Below are positions 18,741 through 29,468 of a stretch of 64,000 nucleotides of DNA, piece after piece. The stretch spans positions 248,001 through 312,000 of the forward strand of contig NZ_WTYQ01000003.1 in NCBI RefSeq assembly GCF_009828105.1, written 5' to 3'. The DNA is from Altericroceibacterium indicum. Lineage in GTDB: Bacteria; Pseudomonadota; Alphaproteobacteria; Sphingomonadales; Sphingomonadaceae. The notes under the pieces are model-generated. The model saw only the letters and a list, made by a program, of their open reading frames with translations. It did not search any database and was not told the origin of the DNA. Numbering within the stretch: position 1 is the first letter of the stretch; each line of letters opens with the position of its first letter. The translations under genes were made by a program, and so were the position numbers.

Positions 18741-21506
18741 GTGACTGCCATCAAAATTCAAAATCAGCGCGCGGTAATCAACCGACGCAAGCTCGCCGCA
18801 GCGATTGCGGATGAAGTTGCTCTCACTTCAGCCGAGAAAGCACGCCCGCGCGTGGTTGAATTGCTGCGGCAAGCACTGGCCGATGGCCGCACGGAACTAG
18901 CCAGGCGATTGCAGGAGAAGCCCTCCGCTGGCCATGAATGCACCCATGGCCATGCTTTCCTGATGGATCAACTCATCCGCGTGATGCACGATCATGTGGT
19001 AAACGATGTCTATCCCGCTCCCAATCGTTCGACCGGAGAGCGGCTGACAATCATCGCCGTGGGTGGATATGGACGCGCCGAAATGGCGCCGCATTCCGAT
19101 GTCGACATCGCCTTTATCACCCCTTCCAAGAACACTCCCTGGTGCGAGCAGGTGATTGAAGCCCTGCTGTATTTCCTGTGGGATTTGAGCCTGAAGGTCG
19201 GCCATTCCAGCCGCGCATTGGATGATATGGTGCGGATGGCCAAGCAAGACCTCACCATCCGCACAGCCTTGTTGGAAGGGCGTTATCTATGGGGCGATCA
19301 GAACCTGATGGATGAGGCCAGCCGTCGCTTCTGGGCTGAAGTCGTGCGCGGCAGTGAAGCGCAATTCGTCGCTGAAAAGCTGGCTGAACGCGATGCACGT
19401 CATAAGAGGATGGGCGACAGCCGCTATGTGGTTGAACCCAATGTGAAGGATGGCAAGGGTGGTTTGCGCGATCTGCAAACGCTCTATTGGATAGGCAAAT
19501 ATATCCATAAGGTGCGCAATGCGGCGGAGCTGGTCGATGTGGGCCTGCTCACCAAGCCCGAATATCGCGCTTTCCGCAGGGCAGAAAACTTCCTCCTTGC
19601 CACGCGCTGCCATCTCCACACGATCACTGGCCGGGCGGAAGACCGGCTGACTTTCGACATGCAGCCACAAATTGCCAAGGCGATGAATTTTGCGGATCGG
19701 ACCGGCAAGAGTGCGGTCGAACGCTTCATGCAATTCTATTTCCTGCAAGCCAAGCATGTCGGCCATCTGACCGGGGTCTTCCTCGCACAGTTGGACGAAC
19801 AGATCGCCAGCAAGCGCAAGGCGCGTGGGTTGCTGGCCGGTTTCCGGAGCAAGCCCCGCATCGTCAAAGGCTACCGCGTGGGCGGCGGCAAGATTGCCGC
19901 GCCGCACGATGGCTGGTTCCAGCAAGATCCGGTGCGCCTGATCGAAATCTTTCAGATTGCCGAGGAAGATGGTTTTGAAGTTCACCCCGAAACCATGCGT
20001 ATGGCCAGCCGGGACGCTGGGCTGATTACTGCGAAGATCCGCAAGGATAAACGCGCAAACGAATTGTTCATCAAGCTTCTGACTGGCCGGAATGACCCGG
20101 AAATGGTCCTCCGCTGGTTCAATGAAGCAGGTGTCTTTGGCCGTTTCGTGCCCGATTTCGGCAAGGTCAACGCGCAGATGCAATTCGATATGTATCACCA
20201 CTATACGGTGGATGAGCATACGATTCAGGCCATAGGCCTGCTGTCGCACATCGAACGCGGGGAGTTAACTTCCGAACATCCGCTGCTCAGTGAGATCATC
20301 CATAAGGTATCATCGCGCCGCGTCCTCTATGTGGCGACCTTGCTGCATGACATCGCCAAGGGACGGGGTGGCGATCATTCGGTTCTGGGCGCAGAAGTTG
20401 CGCTGAAAATTTGCCCGCGCCTCGGGCTCGATGAGAATGAGACCGAGCTGGTGAGTTGGCTGGTCGCACAGCACCTTTTGATGAGCGCCACAGCCTTCAA
20501 GCGCGATCTTTCTGACATGAAGACCATCGTCGATTTCGTGGCCGAAGTGCAAAGTCTTGACCGGTTACGGCTGCTGACCGGGTTAACGATTGTCGATATC
20601 CGTGCGGTTGGCCCCGGCATCTGGAATAGTTGGAAAGGCCAGTTGCTCGGGGAGTTGTTCGAACTGTCCGAAGAACGCTTGCGGCTGGGGCATAAACGAC
20701 GCGGACGGGCCGAACGGGTGGCCCAGCGCAAGGAAGATGTCGCGAAACTGCTGGGCGATCAGGCGCATATTATCGATGATCTGGATAACCGCTTTGACGA
20801 TTCCTACTGGATTGCCGAGCCTGACGACATCATCGCCATCAACCTGCCCCACTATGCCGCCGCTAGGGAAAAGCAGCATAAGCTCTCGATCCATGCCGAA
20901 TATTATGAAGCGCGTGGGGCCACGCTGGTGACGGTGATCGGGGATGACCACCCAGGCCTGTTCTACCGGATTGCAGGCGCGATTCACCTTGCGGGTGGCA
21001 ATGTCATCGATGCTCGGATTCACACCACGCGAGTAGGCAAGGCGGTCGATAATTTCCTTGTGCAGGACCCGCTCGGGCGGCCTTTCAAAGAAACCAGCCA
21101 GCTTGAACGGCTACGGGTTTCCATTGAGGATGCACTGGCGAATAAGATCGAATTGCTGCCTCAGCTTGCCAAGCGGCCCAATGCGCGCGCGCGCTCGGAG
21201 AGTTTCGAAGTCCGCCCGCGTGTGTCGTTCGATAATGATGCCAGTGAACGCTTCACAGTGATTGAAGTGCACGCCAAGGATCGTCCGGCCCTGCTCAATC
21301 GCCTGGCCCGGGCGATGTTTGAAGGCAATCTGATGGTCAATTCCGCCCACGTCACCCAATTCGGCGAACGCGCTGTGGATACGTTCTACGTTACCGATCT
21401 GCTGGGCGAGAAGCTGAAGGCGGCTGATCGCCGTCAAGCGGTGGAAGAGGCGCTGCTTGATGCCGCCAGCGAGCAGGTAGAAGCACGACAAGTCGAAGAA
21501 GCCTGA
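18741..21506 (+). CDS. glnD: [Protein-PII] uridylyltransferase / uridylyl-removing enzyme
   Basis: A 921-residue bifunctional sensor of glutamine that uridylylates PII proteins when nitrogen is low and removes UMP when it is high. Domains in order: nucleotidyltransferase with GGYGRAEMAPHSDVDIAF (about residues 105-122), the GlnD linker region, HD hydrolase with LLHDIAKGRGGDHS (about 535), and two C-terminal ACT domains (from about 730 and 840) that bind glutamine. Start is a GTG at 18741. It is followed by gltBD on the opposite strand, so this locus groups nitrogen control with glutamate synthase. Confidence 0.96.
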   Translation: MTAIKIQNQRAVINRRKLAAAIADEVALTSAEKARPRVVELLRQALADGRTELARRLQEKPSAGHECTHGHAFLMDQLIRVMHDHVVNDVYPAPNRSTGERLTIIAVGGYGRAEMAPHSDVDIAFITPSKNTPWCEQVIEALLYFLWDLSLKVGHSSRALDDMVRMAKQDLTIRTALLEGRYLWGDQNLMDEASRRFWAEVVRGSEAQFVAEKLAERDARHKRMGDSRYVVEPNVKDGKGGLRDLQTLYWIGKYIHKVRNAAELVDVGLLTKPEYRAFRRAENFLLATRCHLHTITGRAEDRLTFDMQPQIAKAMNFADRTGKSAVERFMQFYFLQAKHVGHLTGVFLAQLDEQIASKRKARGLLAGFRSKPRIVKGYRVGGGKIAAPHDGWFQQDPVRLIEIFQIAEEDGFEVHPETMRMASRDAGLITAKIRKDKRANELFIKLLTGRNDPEMVLRWFNEAGVFGRFVPDFGKVNAQMQFDMYHHYTVDEHTIQAIGLLSHIERGELTSEHPLLSEIIHKVSSRRVLYVATLLHDIAKGRGGDHSVLGAEVALKICPRLGLDENETELVSWLVAQHLLMSATAFKRDLSDMKTIVDFVAEVQSLDRLRLLTGLTIVDIRAVGPGIWNSWKGQLLGELFELSEERLRLGHKRRGRAERVAQRKEDVAKLLGDQAHIIDDLDNRFDDSYWIAEPDDIIAINLPHYAAAREKQHKLSIHAEYYEARGATLVTVIGDDHPGLFYRIAGAIHLAGGNVIDARIHTTRVGKAVDNFLVQDPLGRPFKETSQLERLRVSIEDALANKIELLPQLAKRPNARARSESFEVRPRVSFDNDASERFTVIEVHAKDRPALLNRLARAMFEGNLMVNSAHVTQFGERAVDTFYVTDLLGEKLKAADRRQAVEEALLDAASEQVEARQVEEA

Positions 21507-21525
21507 AACCTCTTTAACAGACATA

Positions 21526-21563
21526 GAAAAGCCGGGCCGCTCTGTTGAACGACCCGGCTTTTC
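21526..21563. terminator. Bidirectional terminator between glnD and gltD
   Basis: An 11-bp perfect stem, GAAAAGCCGGG (21526-21536) with CCCGGCTTTTC (21553-21563), with a 16-nt loop. The A-rich and T-rich arms serve both converging transcripts. Confidence 0.85.
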
Positions 21564-21584
21564 CATATTTCAGACTGCAAAGCC

Positions 21585-23021
21585 TCAGCGCGGCAATTCG
21601 CTGACGCCCATCAACGCTTCATCCACTGAACGGGCGCACTGGCGGCCTTCGCGGATCGCCCAGACGACAAGGCTTTGGCCACGGCGCATATCGCCGCAGG
21701 CATAGATACCATCCTGACTGGTGCGATAATCGGAGGTATTGGCATCCACATTGCCGCGATCGGTCAATTCCACTGAAGACTGGTCCAGCAGACCCGTCTT
21801 GCGCGGGCCGACGAAACCCATAGCGAGAAGGATGAGATCAGCCGGAAGCACGAATTCGCTACCCTCAATCTCTTTCATCTCACGGCCTTCCCATTCGATG
21901 CGGACGCATTTGAGGCCAGTCATCTGACCGTTTTCGCTTTCCACTTCCTTGGTCAGAACCGCCCAATCACGGGTTGCCCCTTCTTCATGGCTGGAAGAGG
22001 TGCGCAGCTTCATCGGCCAATCGGGCCATGTCAGCAGCTTGTTTTCCTTTTCAGGTGGCTGCGGCATGATTTCGATCTGCGTCACGCTCTTGGCGCCCTG
22101 ACGGTTGGCTGTACCGACACAGTCAGAACCGGTGTCACCACCGCCGATCACGATCACATGCTTATCCGTTGCAGTCAGCGAGCCACGCGGCGCGGCGCGC
22201 AATTCTTCATCGCCGGCATTGCGCTTGTTCTGCTGAGTCAGAAATTCCATCGCCAGACGCACACCGGAGAGTTCTGAACCCGGAATATCCAGCCAGCGCG
22301 CTTCTTCCGAACCGCCAGCCATCACAATCGCGTCAAAATTTTCCTTGAGCGACTTCACCGACACATCAACGCCCACTTCAGTCGAAGTGCGGAAGGTCAC
22401 GCCTTCTGCCTCCATCTGCACCATGCGGCGATTGATGAGATGCTTTTCCATCTTGAAGTCAGGGATGCCGTAGCGCAGCAGGCCACCCACGCGGTCACTC
22501 TTTTCGAACAGGGTCACCGTATGCCCGGCCCGTGCGAGTTGCTGCGCACAGGCCATGCCAGCCGGGCCTGAACCCACCACAGCCACTGTCTTCCCAGTGC
22601 GCTTTTCAGGGGTTTGTGGCTTGATCCAGCCTTCTTTCCATCCCCGATCAACAATCGCACATTCGATCGATTTGATCGTGACGGGTTGGTCGATGATATT
22701 CAGCGTGCAGCTCGCTTCGCATGGAGCGGGGCAGACGCGACCGGTGAATTCGGGAAAATTATTGGTCGAATGCAGTACTTCGAGTGCATTCTGCCAATCC
22801 CCTTCATAGACCAGATGGTTCCAGTCCGGGATGATGTTGTTCACCGGGCAGCCATTGTGACAATAAGGAATGCCACAATTCATGCAGCGAGAGGCCTGTT
22901 TCTTCAGACCGTCTTCGCTGTGCGGAATGGTGAATTCCTTGTAATGCTTCACCCGTTCCTTGGGATCGTCATACGTCCGGTCCTGCCGGTCGAGTTCGAG
23001 AAAGCCGGTTTCCTTGCCCAT
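21585..23021 (-). CDS. gltD: Glutamate synthase (NADPH) small subunit
   Basis: A 478-residue flavoprotein subunit of GOGAT that passes electrons from NADPH through FAD and Fe-S clusters to GltB. The N-terminal cysteine clusters for [4Fe-4S] are visible ([15 protein letters not shown] and CPAPCEASC). They are followed by the FAD site [19 protein letters not shown] at about residue 148 and the NADPH site [11 protein letters not shown] at about 285. A C-terminal [15 protein letters not shown] completes FAD binding. The length is standard. It is 11 nt downstream of gltB in one operon. Confidence 0.96.
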   Translation of the reverse strand: MGKETGFLELDRQDRTYDDPKERVKHYKEFTIPHSEDGLKKQASRCMNCGIPYCHNGCPVNNIIPDWNHLVYEGDWQNALEVLHSTNNFPEFTGRVCPAPCEASCTLNIIDQPVTIKSIECAIVDRGWKEGWIKPQTPEKRTGKTVAVVGSGPAGMACAQQLARAGHTVTLFEKSDRVGGLLRYGIPDFKMEKHLINRRMVQMEAEGVTFRTSTEVGVDVSVKSLKENFDAIVMAGGSEEARWLDIPGSELSGVRLAMEFLTQQNKRNAGDEELRAAPRGSLTATDKHVIVIGGGDTGSDCVGTANRQGAKSVTQIEIMPQPPEKENKLLTWPDWPMKLRTSSSHEEGATRDWAVLTKEVESENGQMTGLKCVRIEWEGREMKEIEGSEFVLPADLILLAMGFVGPRKTGLLDQSSVELTDRGNVDANTSDYRTSQDGIYACGDMRRGQSLVVWAIREGRQCARSVDEALMGVSELPR

Positions 23022-23032
23022 CTTAGTAACCC

Positions 23033-26000
23033 TTACTCAGCCGCTTGCGCAGCAGCTTCTTCACGTTCGGCTTCGAGTTGTGTCAGCGCACGCGCATAAT
23101 CGCGCGGCATGACTTTCACGAATTTGCCGAGTGCATTGTCCCAATCAGCGAGCAATTCCGCTGCCCGTGTCGATCCGGTATGGAGCTTGTGGCGCTCCAC
23201 CAGAATCTTCAGCCGTTCAGCATCGTGCCGCAGCATATCGCCCATACCCGCATCGTTCACGCTCTGCGCACGCTGCTGCGGACGGCCAGTGCCTTCATCG
23301 GCATCCGGTTCTGGTGAAATGGCCGAAAGATCAACCATCGCCATATTGCAACGCTGTTCGAAGGTCCGCTCAGGGTCATAAATGTAAGCAACACCGCCAG
23401 ACATACCGGCTGCAAAGTTGCGCCCCGTATTGCCCAGCACGACCACGACACCGCCGGTCATATATTCGCAGCCATGATCACCAGTGCCTTCAACCACGGC
23501 GACAGCACCCGAATTACGGACGGCGAAACGTTCACCCGCCACACCGTTGAAGAAAGCTTCACCGGCGATCGCGCCATAGAGCACTGTATTGCCGACAATG
23601 ATATTGTCATTCGCAGTGCGGTTCACCCCTTCGGGCTGGCGAACGATCACGCGGCCGCCGGAAAGGCCCTTGCCGACATAGTCATTCGCATCGCCCACCA
23701 GATCAAGCGTCACACCATGGGCAAGCCATGCGCCGAAGCTCTGCCCGGCGACCCCGGTAAGGTTGATGCGCAGCTGTTCAGGCCGCAAACCGGCATGGCC
23801 ATGAGCCTTGGCGATTTCGCCTGAGAGCATGGCACCAACGGTACGGTTCACATTGCGGACCTCACGATCAAGGACCAGCGTTTCACCCTGTTCAATGGCT
23901 GGCTTGGCCGCCTTGATCAGTTCGACATCCATCGCCGAGGCAAGGCCGTGTTCCTGCGTTTCGGTATGGTAAAGTGCATGCCCTTCAGCCGGTGGTACCT
24001 GATGCAGAATGCGCGCAAGGTCGACCCCTTCTGCTTTCCAGTGGTGAAGCGCCTTCTTCATGTTCAGACGATCAACCCGGCCGACCATTTCTTCAATGGT
24101 ACGGAAGCCCATTTCCGCCATGATCTGACGCAGCTCTTCGGCCACAAAGAAGAAGTAATTGATGACATGCTCAGGCTGGCCCATGAAGCGCTTACGCAAT
24201 TCAGGGTTCTGCGTGGCAACGCCCACAGGGCAGGTGTTGAGATGACATTTGCGCATCATGATGCAGCCTGCCGCGATCAGCGGAGCGGTCGCAAAGCCGA
24301 ATTCGTCAGCCCCGAGCAGCGCGCCGACGGCCACATCACGCCCGGTCCGCAAACCGCCATCAACCTGCACCGCGATCCGACTACGCAGATCGTTGAGAAG
24401 CAGTGTCTGCTGCGTTTCAGCAAGGCCAATTTCCCAAGGGGAACCGGCATGGGTGAGTGATGTCAGTGGCGATGCACCAGTGCCACCTTCATAACCGGAG
24501 ATGGTCAGATGGTCGGCCCGTGCCTTGGAAACACCCGCAGCCACCGTGCCCACACCCACTTCGGAGACGAGCTTCACGGAGATACGTGCCACCGGGTTAA
24601 CGTTCTTCAGATCGTGGATCAGCTGGGCGAGATCCTCGATCGAATAGATGTCATGGTGCGGTGGTGGTGAAATCAAGCCCACACCTGGCGTTGCATGGCG
24701 CACCTTGCCGATCACCTTATCGACCTTATGGCCGGGCAATTGGCCGCCTTCACCAGGCTTTGCCCCTTGCGCCATCTTGATCTGAATATCGTCTGCATTG
24801 ACGAGATATTCGGTTGTCACACCAAAACGGCCAGATGCGACCTGCTTAATGCGGCTACGCATGGAATCGCCATTGGCCATCGGCGTGAAGCGATCCACTT
24901 CTTCGCCGCCTTCACCCGTATTGGAGCGGGCTTCGATGCGGTTCATCGCAATTGCCAGCGTAGTATGCGCTTCACGGCTGATCGAGCCATAGCTCATCGC
25001 GCCAGTGGAGAAACGCTTCACAATTTCACTCGCCGGTTCGACATCTTCCAGCGGAATGGGGTTTTCGGCTTTTTTGAATTCCATCAACCCGCGAATGGTC
25101 AGCAGCCGTTCGGACTGCTCATTCATACTGCGGGCGAATTCTTCGTAATTCTTGTGGTTATTGCCACGCACAGCGTGCTGGAGATTGGCGATATTCGCCG
25201 GAGTCCAGGCATGGTCTTCACCGCGCAGACGATATTGGTAGATCCCGCCCACATCGAGCATGTTCTTGTAGATCGGATTATCGCCATAGGCTGATTCATG
25301 GCGACGAACCGATTCTTCGGCCACTTGTTGCAGGCCGATGCCTTCAATCGTGGTCGCGGTGCCGGTGAAGTACTTATCGATGAACGCGCTGGACAGGCCA
25401 ACCGCGTCAAAGATCTGCGCGCCGCAATAGGACTGGTAAGTCGAGATGCCCATCTTGGACATGACCTTACGGATGCCCTTGCCGACCGCCTTGATATAGT
25501 TCTTCTGGACCGTCTTGCTGTCGATCTCAGGGAACTTCGCTGCGCGCAGAGCTTCCATCGTTTCGAACGCAAGATAGGGATTGACCCCTTCCGCACCATA
25601 GCCTGCCAGCACGCAGAAGTGATGCACTTCACGCGCTTCGCCGGTTTCCACCACGAGGCCGGTTTGCATCCGCAAACCCTGACGAACGAGGTGATGATGC
25701 ACTGCTGCTGTTGCCAGCGCGGCAGGCATTGGAATGCGTTCCTTGGATTCTGCCCGGTCAGACAGGATCAGAATGTTGCGATCCTGAAGCACCGCTTCGG
25801 TGGCCGTCCAGCACATTTCCTTGATCGCCATTTCCAGACCATCGGCACCGGTGGAGGCATCCCAGGTCATGTCGATCGTTTCGGTGCGGAAAGCACCATC
25901 CAGACCCTTTTCCACCGAGCGGATCTTTTCCATCGCTTCATTGGTGAGGATCGGCTGGCTGACTTCCAGACGCTTATGCGTACCGGCATCACGGCCGAGC

Positions 26001-27703
26001 AAATTCGGGCGCGGGCCGATCATGGAAAGCAGGTCCATCACCAGCTCTTCACGGATCGGGTCAATCGGCGGGTTGGTCACCTGCGCGAAGTTCTGCTTGA
26101 AATAATCGTAGAGCAGGCGGCTCTTGTTAGAGAGCACCGCGATCGGCGTGTCCGTGCCCATCGAACCGATGGGATCATCGCCTGCGGTTGCCATCGGCTC
26201 AAGGAAGCGGGTGACGTCTTCCTGTGTGTAGCCGAAAGCCTGCTGGCGCTGGAGTAGGCTCGATTCCGTATTGCGAACCGCTTCGTGATCGGTTTCAATC
26301 GCTTCGATGTCACGCAGCTTATACTGCGCATGATTGAGCCATTCCGCATAAGGATGCGCCTTGGCGAGATCCGCCTTCAGCTCTTCATCTTCGATGATGC
26401 GCCCCTGCTCGAGATCGATCAGCAGCATACGGCCCGGTTGCAGGCGCCATTTGCGAGTGATGTCTTCTTCCTTGAACGGCAGAACGCCGCTTTCAGAAGC
26501 CAGGCACACCATATCATCCTTGGTCACACAGAAGCGTGCGGGGCGCAGGCCATTTCGGTCAAGCGTGGCGGCAATCTGGCGGCCATCGGTGAAAGCCAGG
26601 GCAGCCGGGCCATCCCAAGGCTCCATCAAGGCCGCGTGATATTCGTAAAATGCCTTGCGATCCGGGTCCATCAGATCATTGCCGTTCCACGCTTCGGGCA
26701 CGAGCATCATCATGGCGTGTGCAAGGCTGTAACCGCCGGCCAGCAACAGTTCGAGCGCATTATCCAGGCATGCCGTATCCGACTGACCATGCGGAATGAT
26801 CGGCCACAATTTGTCGAGATCAGGGCCCAGTAGCTCGGATTCCATGGTGCGGCGGCGGGCGTTCATCCAGTTCACATTGCCGCGAACCGTGTTGATTTCA
26901 CCATTATGGGCAATCAGGCGGAACGGCTGCGCAAGGCGCCAGCTTGGGAATGTGTTGGTTGAAAAGCGCTGATGGACAAGGCCCAGTGCCGAAACGCAAG
27001 TTGGATCGCGCAAATCATCGTAGAACGTCTCAACCTGATTGGCGAGAAGCAAGCCCTTATAAACCACAGTCCGGCTGGAGAAGCTGGGCATATAGAGCCG
27101 GGCGATGTCCGGATCATTATGCTTTTCAGCCAGTTCCTTGAGCGGGTTCTGGAGCTGCTTGCGGATGGTGAGCAATTTACGCTCAAACGCATCCTGGTCG
27201 GGGCAGCTTTCACCGCGCGCGATGAAGGCCTGCCGGATAAGCGGCATGGAATCGAGTACGGCTTTACCGAGGCCGTCCAGCGTCGTCGGCACATCACGCC
27301 AGCCGATCAAGCGCTGGCCTTCCTTGGCGATATATTTTTCGAACTGTTCGACCACGAAGCTACGGGCCTTCTCGCCTTGTGGCAGGAAGCACATGGCTAC
27401 AGCGTAATCGCCTTCGGGCGGAAGCGTGAGCCCTTCGCCATCGGCCCATTTTCGATAGAGCGCATCCGGAATTTGCATCAGGATACCGGCGCCATCGCCC
27501 AGCAAGGGGTCAGCACCCACCGCACCGCGGTGATCGATATTGGCCAGAATCTCCAGAGCCTGGCTTACAATTGCGTGGCTTTTTACACCTTTGATATTGG
27601 CAACGAAACCAACACCGCATGCGTCATGCTCATTGCGCGAATCGTAAAGGCCCTGGGGGGCGGGGAACTCGGTCAATTCTTCTATCCTGTTTTTGCCCGG
27701 CAT
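23033..27703 (-). CDS. gltB: Glutamate synthase (NADPH) large subunit
   Basis: About 1556 residues. It makes two glutamates from glutamine and 2-oxoglutarate. The class II amidotransferase domain starts at Cys29 in [11 protein letters not shown], so a 28-residue propeptide must be removed to free the catalytic N-terminal Cys. The central and FMN-binding synthase domains follow, with the [3Fe-4S] cysteines in [17 protein letters not shown]-terminal GXGXG right-handed beta-helix ends the protein. I chose the ATG at 27703 because GAGGTGGTG precedes it by a normal distance. The open frame continues to 27817, but the extra 38 residues do not resemble the family. Confidence 0.95.
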   Translation of the reverse strand: MPGKNRIEELTEFPAPQGLYDSRNEHDACGVGFVANIKGVKSHAIVSQALEILANIDHRGAVGADPLLGDGAGILMQIPDALYRKWADGEGLTLPPEGDYAVAMCFLPQGEKARSFVVEQFEKYIAKEGQRLIGWRDVPTTLDGLGKAVLDSMPLIRQAFIARGESCPDQDAFERKLLTIRKQLQNPLKELAEKHNDPDIARLYMPSFSSRTVVYKGLLLANQVETFYDDLRDPTCVSALGLVHQRFSTNTFPSWRLAQPFRLIAHNGEINTVRGNVNWMNARRRTMESELLGPDLDKLWPIIPHGQSDTACLDNALELLLAGGYSLAHAMMMLVPEAWNGNDLMDPDRKAFYEYHAALMEPWDGPAALAFTDGRQIAATLDRNGLRPARFCVTKDDMVCLASESGVLPFKEEDITRKWRLQPGRMLLIDLEQGRIIEDEELKADLAKAHPYAEWLNHAQYKLRDIEAIETDHEAVRNTESSLLQRQQAFGYTQEDVTRFLEPMATAGDDPIGSMGTDTPIAVLSNKSRLLYDYFKQNFAQVTNPPIDPIREELVMDLLSMIGPRPNLLGRDAGTHKRLEVSQPILTNEAMEKIRSVEKGLDGAFRTETIDMTWDASTGADGLEMAIKEMCWTATEAVLQDRNILILSDRAESKERIPMPAALATAAVHHHLVRQGLRMQTGLVVETGEAREVHHFCVLAGYGAEGVNPYLAFETMEALRAAKFPEIDSKTVQKNYIKAVGKGIRKVMSKMGISTYQSYCGAQIFDAVGLSSAFIDKYFTGTATTIEGIGLQQVAEESVRRHESAYGDNPIYKNMLDVGGIYQYRLRGEDHAWTPANIANLQHAVRGNNHKNYEEFARSMNEQSERLLTIRGLMEFKKAENPIPLEDVEPASEIVKRFSTGAMSYGSISREAHTTLAIAMNRIEARSNTGEGGEEVDRFTPMANGDSMRSRIKQVASGRFGVTTEYLVNADDIQIKMAQGAKPGEGGQLPGHKVDKVIGKVRHATPGVGLISPPPHHDIYSIEDLAQLIHDLKNVNPVARISVKLVSEVGVGTVAAGVSKARADHLTISGYEGGTGASPLTSLTHAGSPWEIGLAETQQTLLLNDLRSRIAVQVDGGLRTGRDVAVGALLGADEFGFATAPLIAAGCIMMRKCHLNTCPVGVATQNPELRKRFMGQPEHVINYFFFVAEELRQIMAEMGFRTIEEMVGRVDRLNMKKALHHWKAEGVDLARILHQVPPAEGHALYHTETQEHGLASAMDVELIKAAKPAIEQGETLVLDREVRNVNRTVGAMLSGEIAKAHGHAGLRPEQLRINLTGVAGQSFGAWLAHGVTLDLVGDANDYVGKGLSGGRVIVRQPEGVNRTANDNIIVGNTVLYGAIAGEAFFNGVAGERFAVRNSGAVAVVEGTGDHGCEYMTGGVVVVLGNTGRNFAAGMSGGVAYIYDPERTFEQRCNMAMVDLSAISPEPDADEGTGRPQQRAQSVNDAGMGDMLRHDAERLKILVERHKLHTGSTRAAELLADWDNALGKFVKVMPRDYARALTQLEAEREEAAAQAAE

Positions 27704-27942
27704 AATCACCACCTCATTGCCCGGCCCAGTCAGGCAATGAAGCGCGACCCACCCTCGCTGGGTGGCACCGAAAATGTCGCGAAACACCCCCATGACGACA
27801 TGATTGTATTTTTGCAAGTCTCAGAGATGTTCATTGAATGCTGTTTCAACTGGCGCTGACGTAATAATCTCACTTTTCCTCACCTTTGCCAAGGGAGAGG
27901 CGCGCCCATTTTCCGGGCCTTTGAGATAGAATAAGGACTCAA

Positions 27943-27959
27943 GCCGCAACAGTTGCGGC
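27943..27959. repeat. 17-bp perfect palindrome after the 27972 gene
   Basis: GCCGCAAC-A-GTTGCGGC lies 12 nt past the stop of the gene at 27972-29408 (minus strand). As RNA it would form a 6-bp stem with a 5-nt loop, followed by TTGAGTCCTT on the minus strand. It could be a weak terminator, or an operator in the gltB upstream region. Confidence 0.4.
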
Positions 27960-27971
27960 CAAAGAGGTCAG

Positions 27972-29408
27972 TCAGGCAGCGCCACTCATCCGCTGGAGCT
28001 TTTCGAGTGCCGCCCGCAGAACGCGCTCCGTCTCCGCCCGATCACCTGACGATTCAGCGCGAGGCTCATCAGCGGAAGGCTCCGTTGCAGTAGTGGCTGG
28101 CGGTTGCATATGCGCGGGCGGGTCAAACGGGCGTGTTTCGGGAGACGGTTGTTTCTCCAGCGCAGCACTATCTCCACTGCCTGCCTTGTCTGCATCAACT
28201 GCAGGCGATGCGGCCACACTCTCATTCGGTGCAGGATTTTTCCGTGGCTTGGTTTTCAACCGCACCAGCGGCCTTCGTTTGGCCGGCAGATCATCGCTAC
28301 TGGATACGAGCGAAAGCCGTTGCCCCTCAGCCATCGGTTCCATGCTATTATCAAGCGACGCTTCAAAATCGCGGGGTTTATCATCCTGAGTTGCAGGGAC
28401 GGAAAGCGAATCGAGGATCGATTCGCCATGATCGGCGGCGGGGCTTTGACCGTATTGTGTGGTGGCCGAAGCGGGTTCAGCCGTCACGCCGCTTGTCGCT
28501 TCAGCATCAGGCCGGTTGAAATAAGCAGCCATCGCCATTTTGGCCTCTTCTGCCTCAGCCGCGAGAAGATCATTGCCCAAGGAAATGGTCTGCTCAGACT
28601 GCGCGCTCTGAGGTGCCGGTGCATCCTGTTTCTGCAGAACTTCCTGCTGTTTTTCGTGCAACCAATGCCGACGTGCCTCAATGGCTTGGCCTAAACGCTC
28701 CGCCAGTTGCACCAGTCCCAACTCATCCAATTCAGTTGTTTTTTCTAAACTGCTGGCCTGCTCTTCCTCATCTTGCGGCACATCCGATTGCGGCTGAAAC
28801 TCCGGCTCGAAAGCAGCATCATCCACTTGGGGTGCGGGTTCTTCGGGTTCAATTTCCGAAAACTCGGCAATTTCGGCATCAATTCCGTCACTATGATCCG
28901 GCACGATCGATGATGGAACAGCCTCCTGCCAAAATGCCTCCTCGCTCGGGAGCGCAGGATCGGGAACATCTGCAAAATCATCTGCCGAGGCCTCAGCACC
29001 ACCAAAGCCTTCTTCCCCCAGTTCCCGACTGGCATAGAATGGCTCTCGTGCCTTCTTCGCCTCAAGATTTCTGCGGCGCATTTCCTGCAATTCGTCATGA
29101 TGAGCCGATGGCTGGGTGGAAAGACGGCGGCCCAATATCCAGCCGCCAAGACAGCCTGCAATGGCAGCGGCAAAGGCAATCGCGAATTTGGCCGTACCGC
29201 CCAAGGGAGGAGCGGCTGGCGGCAGAATATTCGCAAGGCCAGTCAAGGAAACAACCCGCTCAAACAGACTCAGCGGTAATACCAGGCTCCCCAGTCCCAG
29301 AAGAGCCGCAAACCATAAAGCGACCAGAGCAGGAAAAGCTGGGTGAGCGCTGATCGGGTTGGAACCGCCAGCAGGCTGTTTGCCATCGCGTCCATAAGGG
29401 GTAGCCAT
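27972..29408 (-). CDS. Uncharacterised membrane protein with long disordered acidic tail
   Basis: A 478-residue protein I do not recognise. Two membrane helices sit near the N-terminus (about residues 22-50 and 70-93), then a charged coiled-coil stretch (HDELQEMRRRNLEAKKAREP). A long Glu/Asp/Pro/Ser-rich disordered region follows, interrupted by a second predicted helix (about 240-275, QLAERLGQAIEARRHWLHEK). The C-terminus is a short helix (RVLRAALEKLQRM). A long basic patch (KRRPLVRLKTKPRK) lies at about residue 365. The start at 29408 has AGGAAGAG upstream. It is 60 nt downstream of an exosortase-associated glycosyltransferase and may be cotranscribed, so a link to polysaccharide export or surface assembly is possible but unproven. 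Confidence 0.7.
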   Translation of the reverse strand: MATPYGRDGKQPAGGSNPISAHPAFPALVALWFAALLGLGSLVLPLSLFERVVSLTGLANILPPAAPPLGGTAKFAIAFAAAIAGCLGGWILGRRLSTQPSAHHDELQEMRRRNLEAKKAREPFYASRELGEEGFGGAEASADDFADVPDPALPSEEAFWQEAVPSSIVPDHSDGIDAEIAEFSEIEPEEPAPQVDDAAFEPEFQPQSDVPQDEEEQASSLEKTTELDELGLVQLAERLGQAIEARRHWLHEKQQEVLQKQDAPAPQSAQSEQTISLGNDLLAAEAEEAKMAMAAYFNRPDAEATSGVTAEPASATTQYGQSPAADHGESILDSLSVPATQDDKPRDFEASLDNSMEPMAEGQRLSLVSSSDDLPAKRRPLVRLKTKPRKNPAPNESVAASPAVDADKAGSGDSAALEKQPSPETRPFDPPAHMQPPATTATEPSADEPRAESSGDRAETERVLRAALEKLQRMSGAA

Positions 29409-29468
29409 CGTCTTGTCTCTTCCTGTTCGCTCTGAGCGAATCACCACGCCTTTAAACTGGGCTGTTCG

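Noticed and set aside
27704-27817. 38-residue N-terminal extension of GltB.
   Set aside because: It does not resemble any GltB N-terminus, while the ATG at 27703 has a good ribosome site and leaves a normal propeptide before the catalytic cysteine.
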